A stretch of 64,000 nucleotides of DNA, from assembly GCA_018340805.1 (NCBI GenBank), contig JACMZG010000008.1, positions 21,108,722-21,172,721 on the forward strand. The letters run 5' to 3'. Below, in pieces: positions 26,591 through 51,711 of this stretch. The translations under genes and the position numbers were made by a program. The stretch is from Microvelia longipes. Lineage: Eukaryota; Arthropoda; Insecta; Hemiptera; Veliidae. The notes under the pieces were generated by a model. The model was not told the origin of the DNA. It did not search any database and saw nothing but the letters and a program-made list of their open reading frames with translations. Numbering within the stretch: position 1 is the stretch's first letter; each line of letters begins with the position of its first letter.

Positions 26591-27586
26591 TTATTTATTT
26601 ATTTTTTATGTGTGTGTCAAATATGATAAGCAAGGTTATAAATCCTATGGTTATAAATAAATAATACATAAAATTCATTGAAACATACATCATCTTATGT
26701 TATAACTTAAAGTCGTAGCTTCTTACTTATTATTTTTTTAATAAGTTAACTTCATTTTGTAATGTCTGTTTGTATTTTGTCGTAAATAGGATTTAATATG
26801 TGACGGGATGGTCAATTCTAGATCTTGTATCATCGCTTCGGGAGCTAAAATGTTAGTACTTACATAGCATGCCTCAGAGGTTAATGAAGTTTCTTCCTTT
26901 GGCTTTGCCTAAGAAGTAAAACTTTCTTCTATCACTTTTGCATAAACTACCATCTCTTTTCTGTTTAGCTGCTTTTTACATTATTTACAATGGGTCATTC
27001 CATGTCAAATCAACACAAAAAAGTACATTTTTGGACTTGATGTCAGCAATTTTGATGAAATTTTGCTGACAGGTAGGGACTATAGAAAGAAGTAAAAATC
27101 CCAATTTTTAGCTCATTCTGATCAGCTGGGCGTGCACAGTATCATGTCAAAGTTTCCCAAATTTGTCAATATTTGCAATTTTTTAAGCTATGAAAATGGC
27201 TGTATCGTAAAAACTACTTTAGGTATATTCTTCATTCTGGTTGCGTTTTAAAGCTTAAATCTGGGTCTTTCAAATGGTTTATGCAATATTTTGTATAACC
27301 ATATTCGATATTGAAATATGAGCTAATTTATTTTTAAAAAGCCAATATCTCAAAAAGCCAATTTTTTAAAAATCTGAAAAAATTCCTGAAAGTAGGTCTA
27401 ACCCTTAGGAAAAAGTCCCCTAAGTTTCATTTTGGGACTGCAATGGGATTGGTCACAATAGCTTGTAACGTATATGCAAGTAACCCAAATTTGGTAAAAA
27501 TTAAAAAAAAAGTCAATATTTTACTGCACAAATTATTGATTTTCAACATACATCTTAATATGTATATTTTTTTTATATATTTATGT

Positions 27587-28339
27587 CAGAGACTATAGAT
27601 ACTTAAACAGTAAGACTGTCGACTCAATGGTGGGAAAATTTGGATTCCGTTCGACACTAGCGCGGCGAGGGACCTACCTTTCAATTGAGTGGGCGTGTCT
27701 TTATTCCCGCTTTTTGCCCACAGTCAGTTTGAAATTTAATTTTTATACTTTTTATAGTTATACTTCTAACTAACCCTACCACTTTAATCTTACACGGAAC
27801 GCTTCTGATTATTTTTAAGTTTTCATTCAAGTAATTTATTAATTTAATTAATTCAATCAGGTAATAATAAAAATAGTGGCTAAAGTTTACACGTGGTAGA
27901 AGATTTTGGCATTTAATCCAGCCTGTATTTTAATTACATCGGCAAGATGCGCACATGTGATTTAATGTAATTACCTGTTAAATCGACTTAATTAATAAAT
28001 TAATTAAATGAAATTTACACTTATCTGCTATCAGTAGCGTTCTCTGGAAGTTTTAAAAAGGTTTCTATTTACTTTTAGTTTCTGAATTTTTGAAATACAG
28101 AACATGCAACGGCGAACCGTTTTTGTGAAAAATACATACAGAAAATAATCATTTTATAATAATAATAATAAATGTAGCTGTCATAACCAAGAATTGCCAT
28201 GGTATTCATAAATTTAAATATAATCAGTCATTTTTGGAAAGCTATTGGGGTTAGTTCATGAGTTGTCCGCCGCAGCGCTATTTTTAGTAGCTTGCGATAA
28301 TCGAATCCAAACTTTTTCTCATTTAAGTTAACCCCCCTG
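27587..28339. mobile_element. hAT-like insertion nested in the foldback left arm
   Basis: 753 bp absent from the matching right arm, so the insertion is defined by its empty partner site. It is flanked by ATTTATGT on both sides (27579-27586, 28340-28347), which occurs once in the right arm. The ends read CAGAGAC... and ...CCCCCCTG, and inverted blocks with TTTGGATTC lie about 60 bp inside the left end and 30 bp inside the right. CAG...CTG ends with an 8-bp duplication match hAT. No open frame is present. Confidence 0.85.
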
Positions 28340-28609
28340 ATTTATGTAAACATTACTCTTTATCATAAATTATATGATAATTAACCTAAATGTTTTTTAA
28401 AATACTAATATCTTCAGGGGCTTTATTTAAGAAAAATTAAAAAAAGTATCTGGAAGTCTTAAGGAATGGTACTGTATATAGAATACTATGGTATTGTATA
28501 CTATACTATGGTATTGTATAGTATACTACATTAAAATATTCCTTTAATGTAGTAATGTCCATATTATTTAATATGGTAATGTTAATTTTAATGTAATGTC
28601 TTTTACATT

Positions 28610-28760
28610 AAAAACCTTGCTTTTAAATATTCATTAGCATTGTTGTAATGATACTCATTCATAAAAACAAAGTCTAATCCATGAATATTATCTTTAGCCC
28701 AATCATATAAAGCTGGTGGTGTCGAAATTTGACTATTGTTGGAACAAGTAAACTGCCGTC
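28610..28760 (-). pseudogene. second, opposed copy of the transposon gene fragment
   Basis: The minus-strand translation gives NNSQISTPPALYDWAKDNIH and FVFMNEYHYNNANEYLKARF in one frame. It keeps about 20 bases (the STPPALY region) that the plus-strand copy lacks, so it preserves the reading frame better than its partner. Confidence 0.6.
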
Positions 28761-28888
28761 GAATTATGCTTTAGTCAGATATGACAATAAAATTTAAGCT
28801 AAAACGGAGGGTAGAAGTAATAAACATAATTTATTATTAAGTCCAGCGAAGTACAAAAACAAAAAAAATTATTAAATCTTTGCTATTA

Positions 28889-29200
28889 GATGGCTGATTT
28901 TGAAATAGAAGCTGAATGGCATTTTTTGCTACAGCTTATGGTAAAAGACCATGTGATAGTCTTGGAGGAACTATTAAAAGATTGGCTACAAAGCCTAGCC
29001 AGCAATGTCTCAACAATAGTCAAATTTTGATTGGGCTAAAGATAATATTCATGGAATAGACTTTGTTTTTACGAATGAGGATCATTACAACTTTGCTAAT
29101 GAATATTTGAAAAGCAAGGTTCAACACAGCAATAACTATTCCAGGCACTCGAAAGTTTCATTCGTTTGTGCCCGACGTGGAGAACCCTAGCACTTAGCTA
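28889..29200 (+). pseudogene. broken transposon-associated gene fragment
   Basis: Translation with shifts between frames gives protein-like blocks: DFEIEAEWHF, YGKRPCDSLGGTIKRLA, then WAKDNIHGIDFVF and TIPGTRKFHSFVPDVENPS. A frame slip in the T-run after EWHF and a deletion of about 20 bases before WAKDN break it. The GK..CD..GGT.KRLA and TIPGTRKFHSF blocks recall a protein family found in many copies in invertebrate genomes (recalled from memory, not searched). Its biochemical role is not known to me. A second, opposed copy lies at 28610-28760. Confidence 0.6.
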
Positions 29201-30321
29201 AGCAAGATGATTTCTTTGGCAGACACGTTTCAAAAATGTCTAATTTCAAATTAATTGCTGTTAAAAATTTACTATGTACACAAAAACAAATTTTTGTCTC
29301 AATTTTTTTTTGTTAAAAAATACATATTCTTCTAATTAAATTAAAAATTATTTGTTGTTATTCAAGACAATGTTTATGTTATCAGATATCTTTTATACTT
29401 TAACGAAAAACATAATAATCCATTATATATAAGAAATTAAAAAAAGTTAAACTATGCTGCTTCATGTAGAATATTTTAATGTCATATAGTTACATACCAT
29501 AGTATAGTATACAATTCCATAGTATAGTATACAATACCATAGTATAGTACAATTCCATAGTATAGTATACAATACCATATAGTATTGTATACAGTACCAT
29601 TCCTTAAGACTACCATTCCTTAAGTTACTCCAGATACTTTTTTAATTTTTCTTAAATAAAGCCCCTGAAGATATTAGTATTTTAAAAACATTTAGGTTAA
29701 TTATCATATAATTTATGATAAAGAGTAATGTTTACATACATATAAAAAAATATACATATTAAGATGTATGTTGAAAATCAATAATTTGTGCAGTAAAATA
29801 TTGACTTTTTTTTTAATTTTTACCAAAATTTGGGTTACTTGCATATACGTTACAAGCTATTGTGACCAATCCCATTGCAGTCCCAAAATGAAACTTTGGG
29901 GACTTTTTCCTAAGGGTTAGACCTACTTTCAGGAATTTTTTCAGATTTTTAAAAAATTGGCTTTTGAGATATTGGCTTTTTAAAAATAAATTAGCTCATA
30001 TTTCAATACTGAATATAGTTATACAAAATATTACATAAACCATTTGAAAGACCCAGATTTAAGCTTTAAAATGCAACCAGAATGAAGAATATACCTAAAG
30101 TAGTTTTTACGATACAGCCATTTTCATAGCTTAAAAAATTGCAAATATTGACAAATTTGGGAAACTTTGACATGATACTGTGCACGCCCAGCTGATCAGA
30201 ATGAGCTAAAAATTGGGATTTTTACTTCTTTCTATAGTCCCTACCTGTCAGCAAAATTTCATCAAAATTGCTGACATCAAGTCCAAAAAGGTGTGTTGAT
30301 TTGACATGGAATGACCCCAAT

Positions 30322-31244
30322 ATATTACTTACAGTAATACATTAGTCTGTATTTATAAAAAAGTATAGTAAGTATGTAGTTTTCGAATGTATATGGTTTA
30401 TATTATAGCATTTAATTGTATTATTTAGACAAAATTATGACTTGAAATTATAATTCTAAAACATTTATACTGTGTAAAATATGTTTTTAATTCAAAGTTT
30501 AAAATAAAAATTAATGAATTATTTGAGGGAATTATTTTTTTATTAATATAACTTAACAACTCAAGTCTTTGTTATGGTATTATTTTCTGTAAATCAGATA
30601 AAAATGTACTAAAAACAGACTTAGCGATGGGTTCAACAAATTATTTTTTAATTGTATGGTTTAATACATTTTCTTTCTGAAAATTGTCTGAAACTACAAT
30701 TTTTTGTATGTTATGATAAATAGGACATAGTTGAAAGTTAAGTTTAATGTCATGTCTATGACATCAGTATTGGACAGTTTTGTTTAAACAAATTAAATTG
30801 TACATCTAAACCCTGCATAATATTTTAGTATACTATAAATTATCTAACTAATGTAACATTTATAATTGTAAATAAAATGAAATATAATCAATATCTAGCT
30901 TCGTGTTTTCTTTGAATTTTCTTAAAATACTTTTGAAATAATTTGTATTGTAATATATTATCAATGAAATAAGAGTAAACTTCATTATTGTGTGTCTTTT
31001 TAATCTTTTTTGGAATTATTATTTCCAAAATATTTTTTTAAATAAAAGTTTCTTGTAAATATACATTGTTTTTTTTTATTAATACAAATAAACTAATATT
31101 TAGCTTTACGAATGTCCTTATTTATTGAATTTCTGGCAAAAGCAAGCTTTTTAGTGTAGTTGGGTTGTTATTATGATGATAAGCCAGTCATTGTTGTCCT
31201 GGGAAGCGAACATATTCAAAATTGCTTTACTCTTTCTAATTAAA
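30322..31244. other. AT-rich spacer, nothing recognised
   Basis: No coding or element structure was seen between the foldback element and the next family D repeat. Confidence 0.5.
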
Positions 31245-32040
31245 AAAAAAAATCAGGTACGGGGTTCCTCAGAACTTTTCCTTGTCACATTGAATTCTCT
31301 GTGCTCATCCTCCCTACTTCAGACTCTCTTCGCTTGTCCTCAGCATATACAATTTGCCAAATTTATTCTGCAACATGTTTTTGGATTTGCTTTGCTTGTC
31401 CTTTGATAGTAAATACATGTGTTTTATTCTCAGCAGTCATCCAGCACTGACCACACTCAATGCTGCTGAACTTTTATTTAACAAAAACCTTGATATACTT
31501 TTCATATTAAAACAAAACTTGGTGTACCTATATATTACGTAAATGTGTATATTTGTACCAAATTTCAACTCAATTGGTACACAAGTCATTTGATAAAAAT
31601 TGAACCACTAGCTTATAATGAGATGAAACTTGGCATATATGTTAGTCTTATACATGGCTACACGTGTGCCAAATTTCAATCGAATCGCCATAATTTTTTC
31701 CCGTTATATAATTTTTCAAAAATTTTGCTGAGTCTTTGTTGTAAGTTAATGACGTCATAAAAAATATTTTCTAAATAGCACAAGTACAGCGGTAGACTGA
31801 TTTTTGTACTAAGTTTCAACTCTAGTATAAATACACTAGGAGCTACAATGATAACAGACAGACAACTTTGCAAAAACCACTCAGGAGGCCTTACAAAAAT
31901 TTAAAACTGGTAATTCTAGTGACATCCCAGTCTTGGATTTTTTTTGCAAACAATACTTTTTCTATATAGGTAGGTGCAGTATAAATAAGGTAAAGTAAAG
32001 ATTTAAGCTATAATCTCCTGGGCAGGTTTTACTTTTCCTC
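31245..32040 (+). repeat. family D interspersed repeat, near full length
   Basis: It begins AAAATCAGGTACGGGGTTCC and carries CTTCAGACTCTCTTCGCTTG, CAGCAGTCATCCAGCACTGA, a TGACGTCATAAAAAATATTT block, AAATACACTAGGAGCTAC, GATAACAGACAGACAACTTT, CCACTCAGGAGGCCTTA and a tail GGTATAAATA...GGTAAAGTAAAG. The same order is seen at 37035-37690. It may be a retroelement of non-coding type. The short overlapping frames inside are not convincing genes. Confidence 0.7.
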
Positions 32041-32117
32041 ATTTATACTGTAGGTATAAATAAAAAGAACTGACTTTAATGTGAAACTAAGATTTAACCT
32101 GAAATTATTGTTTCATG

Positions 32118-32415
32118 CATAGAGATATCATTACTAGAGGGGCCCTATATGCTTCATTTTGAAACATCGAAAAAGTAACCTGACCACCTTCGACTATCAA
32201 TATAATCAGTACAAATTACAGTAACTTATATAGAAGAACGTAAAAATACAAATCGAAACTCAAACAATGTGCGGCAAGCCAAAAACAATATATTTGTTAT
32301 AACCTTAACTCACTCTTGAAGGAGGTTTCAATGAGGTTACACAGAGCCCCAAAACCGATGTTTCAGACCCAATGGATTTAGATAGGCTTTGCCCCCTCTA
32401 GTATTTATCTCTATG
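32118..32415. mobile_element. hAT-like MITE, family A
   Basis: 298 bp flanked by GTTTCATG (32110-32117, 32416-32423). The ends are CATAGAGATA and the complementary TATCTCTATG, with AGAGGGGC / GCCCCCTC inside. Interior blocks (TTTTGAAACATCGAAAAA, AACCTGACCACCTTCGACTA, GAGGTTACACAGAGCCC) match the copy at 9278. Confidence 0.9.
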
Positions 32416-32423
32416 GTTTCATG

Positions 32424-32800
32424 TGTTTTTAAGACCTTCCTGGTGGATTTTAATAGAGTTTCTGTCATAGCTCCTTGAGTGTATACACCAGAGAGTTGAA
32501 ACTTGGTACCGAAATCAATCTTTAGGTATACATGTAGTTGTTCCAATAGAAAAAGTTTTTTTATATGTGAATCAGCAAAAATTTATATAACAAGGAAAAA
32601 TGTTTAGGTCTATTTGAAATTTGACATGCATGTAGTCCTATATTAAGCCAAGTTTCACCTTATTACCATTATTTCTAGTTTTATTAAGTGAGATGAATGA
32701 CAGTTTTAAAAAAAAATTAAGAAATCGTTTTTAAAAATATTTTTTTCATAAAAAAATTAAATTGGAAGGGGTGTCTCTGGAATGAAGAAGTATTCAAAGT
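32424..32800 (-). repeat. family D fragment, minus orientation
   Basis: Starts TGTTTTTAAGACCTTCCTGG and carries TGTCATAGCTCCTTGAGTGT and GAGAGTTGAAACTTGGTAC, the diverged complement of family D blocks. It shares the GTTTCATG target region of the neighbouring MITE, so the MITE inserted into this older repeat. Confidence 0.55.
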
Positions 32801-33029
32801 TTTTTTTTTAATTCAGATAGTGACCCCTGATTTGTGTCAGGTCACTAGTGGTGAGCAGCATCAAGCATGGTCAGTATGTAAATGGGGGGCTGCTGGTAAA
32901 ATAAAACTTTTAACTATGAGCATGGGTGAAGCGAGTACTTTGAAGACTATCAATTATAATCGAATTACAGTAACTTATAATATAGTATGTTTAAAATACT
33001 AAAAAGGTTCAAAAAGCCGACAACAATTT

Positions 33030-33483
33030 GATTTATCATTTTGATACTACCGAGTTTTGCAAAACATGAATAGTTGACACAATATAATTGTGTGAAAGAC
33101 ACCTAGGAAATGTATCAAGCAAAATGCAATGCTACATCTGGGAACTGTTCCATCATTCGTCATACTTGATGGCTCGACATAATGTCATGTCCCACTCTGT
33201 TTCGTTACGTCTAACTCATCAGGGCGCCGACAGAGCCTGAACTCACTCTGACCTTCAATTAATTCCGAAGAATATAATGTGAAGTACTTACCAGAGACGA
33301 GCGGTGCTCTCATACCGCCATCATGCATGGCAAGCAAAACATATATCATTTTGATACTACCGAGTTTTGCAAAACATGAATAGTTGTCACAATATAATTG
33401 TGCGAGAGACACCAAGGAAATGTAACAAGCAAAATGCAATGCTACATCTGGGAACTGTTCGACATTCGTCATACTTGATGACA
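33030..33483. repeat. family E repeat, partly duplicated
   Basis: A block with TTTTGATACTACCGAGTTTT, GACACAATATAATTGTG, CACCTAGGAAATGTA, GCAATGCTACATCTGGGAAC and CATTCGTCATACTTGATG occurs at about 33038-33175 and again at about 33347-33482. Between them are GTCCCACTCTGTTTCGTTAC and a TCAATTAATTCCGAAGAATA block. The same family returns at 48722-49146. The minus-strand open frame over it is repeat-encoded and unrecognised. Confidence 0.75.
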
Positions 33484-33618
33484 ATTTGATTTATCATAAC
33501 CTTAACTCATTATCAGAGGAGGTTTCAGTCAGATTAGATTACACAGATCCCCAAAAGATTTGTTTTGCCTCTCTATGTATTGAAATAGGATGTGCCCTCT
33601 TTTGTAATATATCTATGA
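33484..33618. repeat. truncated family A MITE (right half)
   Basis: Carries the TAACCTTAACTCA, GAGGAGGTTTCAGT, TTACACAGA and GTGCCCTCTTTTGTAATAT blocks of the family A right half. The left half is missing, apparently replaced by family E. Confidence 0.6.
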
Positions 33619-34179
33619 TTTCAGTTCGATGATTTTCTGCTTTACATCTTCCTAATTGAACAACTAAATGTAGTTAAGATGGTTACCTTAGTATATAGGT
33701 AACAAGTACTTCGTTCACACACGGGTGTTGAACTCGAGACTGCCCCGATAAAATGAGTCTCAGGGTTGAACCCCGTGTTCAATCCCATTCGAACGACAAA
33801 TGCCAGGGGTTGAACCCTCTCCAAAACCCCGCGTTTGAACGAAGTAATACATTGGATAGTAGAAGGGAGACAAACGTTTATAATTTGTTGTTAAGTGTAA
33901 AATTTTACACAATTTATTTCACCATAAATTAGAAATAAGGGGAAAATAAATAAAAAATGTTCACTTTTCCCCTGTACACCACAGGTATATAGGGCAATTA
34001 TTGAGTCTGCTGTAAAAATCCAAAATCAGAATTACATCTTAGTTGGGTATTCATTTCATGTAATTTAAGCCTCGTGAATAGTTTTGACAAAGTCATCTTC
34101 TATCATCCAAGCTCCCGTAGTGTGTTAATGAATCACTATTTGAGTCTACTTGTTTAATCCAGATAATATTTTTGATGTC

Positions 34180-34333
34180 GATTTAGGTCTTCCGGTAGTG
34201 ACTGCGTTAATGTAGATGAAGAATCCGATGTTTCGGCATCTTCAGGGATATACGACAATATGGATAGAAACACAATGCTCTACAAAACTGAACTAATCTA
34301 CATTAAGTCGCTCACCACCGGAAGACCTAAATC
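34180..34333. mobile_element. 154-bp MITE with perfect ends
   Basis: The ends GATTTAGGTCTTCCGG and CCGGAAGACCTAAATC are exact complements, followed by imperfectly paired sequence with TAATGTAGAT / ATCTACATTA. A related, partial copy lies at about 35485-35620, sharing GATGAAGAATC, CATCTTCAGGGAT and ATGGATAGAAACACAAT. No clear target duplication was found. Confidence 0.75.
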
Positions 34334-34359
34334 TTCATGACAATAACTGCGGAAGCCTA

Positions 34360-34810
34360 CGCAGTTTATTATTTTTTATGATGTCATTGACAGGCAATTA
34401 TAACTTAGCAAAAAAATTTGAAAAATCAAAGAACGCGGAAAAATGTTATGATCTATTTGAAGTGTAGCTCGCATGTATTTATATATAAGACCAACAAATG
34501 TGTCAAGTTTCATCTCATTCTCAGCATTATTTACATTTTTATTGAATGGCGTGTACGTTTTTGTAAAAAATTCGAAATAAGATTCGAATTGAAATTCAAA
34601 TAGAATTTCGGCCGAATTGAATTTTCGGAATTAACTCGAAATTTGTTACAGGTACATCCTTTACATATTTATTACGTGAAGAAGTAATAAATAATTATTT
34701 TAAGTCTTGTTCCAATACAGTGAGTATATCTACGGTTTTTGTTGGATCACTAATGTTAAGTAACATTTAGCTGGATGGGTGACAGCTGCTAGCAGTAACT
34801 TTTTTGTTAT
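34360..34810 (-). repeat. family D fragment, minus orientation
   Basis: Starts in the ATTTTTTATGATGTCATTGA block, then CAAGTTTCATCTCATTCTCA, GAGTATATCTACGGTTTTTG, TTGGATCACTAATGTTAAG and GGATGGGTGACAGCTG. It lies just downstream of the receptor gene's 3' end. Confidence 0.6.
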
Positions 34811-34877
34811 TTATACGTTTTTAGTTGTACCCATGTCAATTGTTGAGGATACTTCAAACATAAATTGCAAAGGACAA

Positions 34878-34894
34878 TTTATTAAAATTTTATT
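34878..34894 (-). terminator. poly(A) signals of the receptor gene
   Basis: Two minus-strand AATAAA hexamers (34894-34889 and 34883-34878) lie 55-70 bases after the stop codon, a compact 3' untranslated region. Confidence 0.55.
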
Positions 34895-34948
34895 ATAAAA
34901 ACAATGTGCTTATAAAATTTAATGTAAAAAACAAGCTGCAAATTTAAA

Positions 34949-48420
<13,472 letters not shown>

Positions 48421-48633
48421 ATTTATTCAAGTAAGATTAATAAATTTATCCATAAGTGGTCACGCCGATTTACAGATGTCAAGCATTAGTAATAACCTAT
48501 TGCTAAACATTAAGAAAAATAAATTTGATTTAAGGAGGTATATTTTACCTTATGACTAACCCTAACCCAAAAGGGCTCGTATAGTTACTACATGGCGTAA
48601 AAGAAAATAATAAATAAATAAATATATAATAAG

Positions 48634-48638
<5 letters not shown>

Positions 48639-48721
<83 letters not shown>
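48639..48721. repeat. (AT)n microsatellite
   Basis: Uninterrupted AT tract immediately before a family E repeat. Confidence 0.95.
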
Positions 48722-48723
<2 letters not shown>

Positions 48724-49146
48724 ATACTACCGATTTTTCAAAACATAAATAGTTGGCACAATATAATTGTGCGAGAGACACCTAGGAAATGTAACAAGCA
48801 ATATGCAATGCCACATCTGGGAACTGTTCCATCATTCGACATTCGTCATCATTGATGGCTCGACATAATGTCATGTCCCACTCTGTTTCGTTACGTCTAA
48901 CTCATCAGGGTGCTGACAGAGCCTGAACTCACTCTGACCTTCAATTAATTCCGAAGAATATAATGTGAAGTATAGGCTGCTATTACAGTGATCTCTTATG
49001 GCGGGGTGCTGGCAGAGTGGTGCCCTGTCGGCGCCCTGATGAGTTAGACGTAACGAAACAGAGTGGGACATGACATTATGTCGAGCCATCAATAATGACA
49101 AATTTCGAATTTTACATATTATATTTCCTAGGTGTCTCTCGCACAA
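48722..49146. repeat. family E repeat with inverted second copy
   Basis: The first part (48722-48985) repeats the 33030 family: TTGATACTACCGATTTTT, CACAATATAATTGTG, TGTCCCACTCTGTTTCGTTA. The second part (about 49015-49146) is inverted (TAACGAAACAGAGTGGGACA, TTTCCTAGGTGTCTCTCGCA), making a foldback. (AT)n runs border both sides. The 91-codon minus frame is repeat-derived. Confidence 0.75.
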
Positions 49147-49149
49147 AAT

Positions 49150-49189
<40 letters not shown>

Positions 49190-49191
<2 letters not shown>

Positions 49192-50110
49192 CATCAGATA
49201 CATATATCTGATGGAGAGCGAAGCATGTCCAATGTATGTAAATAATGTATGTACGAGTCCGATAAGATAAGATGAGAAAAAGTTCATGCGTACCTTTTAC
49301 CCGTTTGTATTAATTAGTTAAATTTAACAAACGTGGCACACTCCCGCAATGGTTTGCACTGTTTTAACAAATATAATTATAAAACTTAGTGAGCAAACAT
49401 AAATATTTAAATAAAAAATTCTGTTAATTAATTAAATATTAATTTAATTAATATTGGAAGTGAACAAAATACAGGTATTACCATTGGATATATAATACTT
49501 ATATGAATTCAATCCATTTGAAAGTGAATCTTATCGCTCATATATTTTTAATATATCTTAATATGTATGTATATGTGTACATGTCACATATAATATGACA
49601 TAACATGTCATGCTATATTTTCTTACATTTTCTTTGTTTTAAGTATCCATTGAGATAACTGTTTAAAAAAAGTAAAATCAATTTACTTAATTATTTAAAC
49701 AATTAGAGTCCTATATCTTTGTAGTTTTAGATATTTTGTTCGATGTTATTTACATTTCATATAAATTTTGTTTTAGAATATTTTTTTATTGGATTGTTCC
49801 AATAAAATTTCTTGGAATGGGATGAATAAATATTTCGCTTTTTGCAATTTATACCTTTGTTTTATTATTATGAATATAATAATAAAGGGGGTGGGGGGTC
49901 CTAAATTGCTTTCCATGTTGTATTAATGATTATAGGAAGCCTTAAGTATTTGATAAAAATTAAATCAAATTAAATTATTTTATTTCAATCAATTAAAATA
50001 AAATTAATTAAATATAATAAGTAAATAATTATAAAATAAACCTAAGTAAAAAATAAATAAACTTAAATCAAACTTAAGTTCATTCATTTAAATGTAATAT
50101 TTTGTAAAAC
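49190..50110. other. AT-rich stretch, no gene seen
   Basis: Starts with a small family D-like scrap (GGAGAGCGAAGCATGTCC, GATGAGAAAAAGTTCATG) and then simple AT-rich DNA with a short G-run near 49887-49900. Confidence 0.45.
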
Positions 50111-50119
50111 TATTTTATG

Positions 50120-50400
50120 TTAAATCTCTTAGACCCTTTTGTACACCTTTAGGGCCCTGATCAAGTATGTTAAGGGCCTCTTGTGGCTCTGGCCTTTTGT
50201 ATAGGATCTTTAAAGGTCTTGATATAAAGAATAGGGGCCTTAAAGGACCTAGCATTGGTAGCAAAGTAAAATTAATTAAAGTACTTAAAAGTATCAATCT
50301 CTAAGGCCCTTTTCTGCAACTTTAGGGACTTAAGTATGCTAAGGGCCATCATTTGTCTAGCCTTCGCATGAGGCCATTAAACGTCTAGGTATAATGCATT
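50120..50400. repeat. degenerate direct repeat with AAGGGCC words
   Basis: Two diverged copies (about 50130-50290 and about 50297-50400) share CCCTTTT, TTTAGGG, AAGTATGTTAAGGGCC / AAGTATGCTAAGGGCC and a GGTCTTGATATA / CGTCTAGGTATA block. Function unknown. Confidence 0.55.
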
Positions 50401-50667
50401 GGGTTTATAAGGATCCAACGTTTACTGTATATTTATGTTAATTAAAAAATACATTGAATTTGATTTGTATACATGTAAATATAGGATTTGTTAAAAAATA
50501 TCAAATTGAGCTCTGATATCTAAACTAGAACAAATTTTTATATATTTCATAGGACACGATAATGCTTAGATTGCTGGTAGACTGCTCAGTTGATAGCTTG
50601 TCATTCCAGCTATCAAACCTTTCATTGGCACATTACCGCAAGCGCCTTAATTTCTATTAGACAATAT

Positions 50668-50821
50668 CGCCAGAACCTATCAGCGCCGTGGAACGGGGGC
50701 GATACCGACCGGGACCTAATAGTACCGTTGAACTGGGACGATACTGCCCGGGTCCCATTAGTACCGTGGAACCGGGACAATACCGTCTAGGACTTAATAG
50801 TACCGTGGAACCGGGACGATC
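50668..50821. repeat. GC-rich minisatellite, unit ~48 bp
   Basis: About three and a half units of ACCGTGGAACCGGGACGATA followed by CCG.CC.GGGACCTAATAGT. GC content is far above the flanking DNA. The open frame through it is a consequence of the repeat. Confidence 0.85.
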
Positions 50822-51589
50822 GACAAGCCTACCTGATGTAGATTACGGATGATAAAACTTATTATTTAAAGATTCTTTTATATAATGGTCAGTAGATATC
50901 TAGAGTTCTTATTTTTACAGAATTATCTAAGAATGGTGACTCTATAGTGGAAAAATAATTCTGCGTAAAAAACCGAATTTACTTACGCTTTAATTCATAA
51001 TACGCTTTACTCATCGTGTGTGGGTGAGTCTAAGAAAGGAAATCAGCTAAAATATAGGTGAGAAAGATTCAAATACATTGAAAAACTCTGTGTATTCCTA
51101 GAAGAAAAAACAACTGCGGAACTAACACGATGGGAACTCGAGTGACAGTGAGTTTTTCAGTCACCGAAAAACTGGTGTCTGGAGGACCTCCCTGATTGTT
51201 TTGGTTGCTATAACGGAACCCACCGGTAGTCCGATTTAAACCGTTCCTTGGTACCGCAATATACTTTTTTATATGACATGATGTCTACTTGATAAACTAC
51301 TTATATTGTATCAATAATTATTTGAATGTCGCGTAAAATATTTGCGTCTTTCCAAATTCTGTTTTGCAAAGCCTGTGGCTGTTTGCAAAACTTAATTTCG
51401 AGTACGGTGTCGTTTTTTATGTATCTTTGGGTGGTGAATTGAATAAAACCGTTCCGAAGTCTATACGATCACTCTAAGTGACTAATAATTCCAATAAAAC
51501 TGTGGTCTTACCATAAAACCGTAAATACGGCCGCCAAACAACATCTTTAAAGTGGGGAGTCGTTTCCTATGTTTTCTAGACCTGTGATT

Positions 51590-51680
51590 TGAATAGGAGG
51601 GATCCGGAGTCGATACGAGCCCTCAAAACCAGAGTAACTGGGTTCGAATCCTGGTACTCTGGTTTTATGGGCTCGTTAAA
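51590..51680 (+). repeat. tRNA-like B-box hairpin
   Basis: Contains GGGTTCGAATCCTGG, an exact B-box or T-loop motif, enclosed by a 9-bp inverted repeat ACCAGAGTA / TACTCTGGT. No A box or acceptor stem fits. A related, weaker motif (AGATTCGAATCCTAG) lies at 54751-54765, preceded by similar GGGTCGTTACAAGC-type sequence. Likely tRNA-derived repeat fragments. Confidence 0.4.
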
Positions 51681-51711
51681 AACCAGGGTTTGTTTTGAGG
51701 GGGTCGTTTTG

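Larger units (their letters stand above)
26992..30317. mobile_element. 3.3-kb foldback element with long inverted arms
   Basis: The termini GGGTCATTCCATGTCAAATC and its complement lie at 26992 and 30317, each flanked by CAAT (26988-26991, 30318-30321), a candidate 4-bp target duplication. Three paired blocks run inward: 26992-27586 with 29743-30317; about 28340-28500 with about 29500-29742; and about 28610-28755 with about 29000-29125. The left arm is interrupted by a hAT-like insertion (27587-28339), and the arms differ by small indels. The central blocks are two opposed copies of a transposon gene fragment. Transcription across it would give a hairpin RNA with roughly 0.9 kb of stem. The superfamily was not identified. 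Confidence 0.85.

Noticed and set aside
48545..49270. several frames of 66-91 codons around the AT run and family E repeat
   Set aside because: They translate dinucleotide repeat or repeat-family sequence on both strands. No conserved protein was seen.
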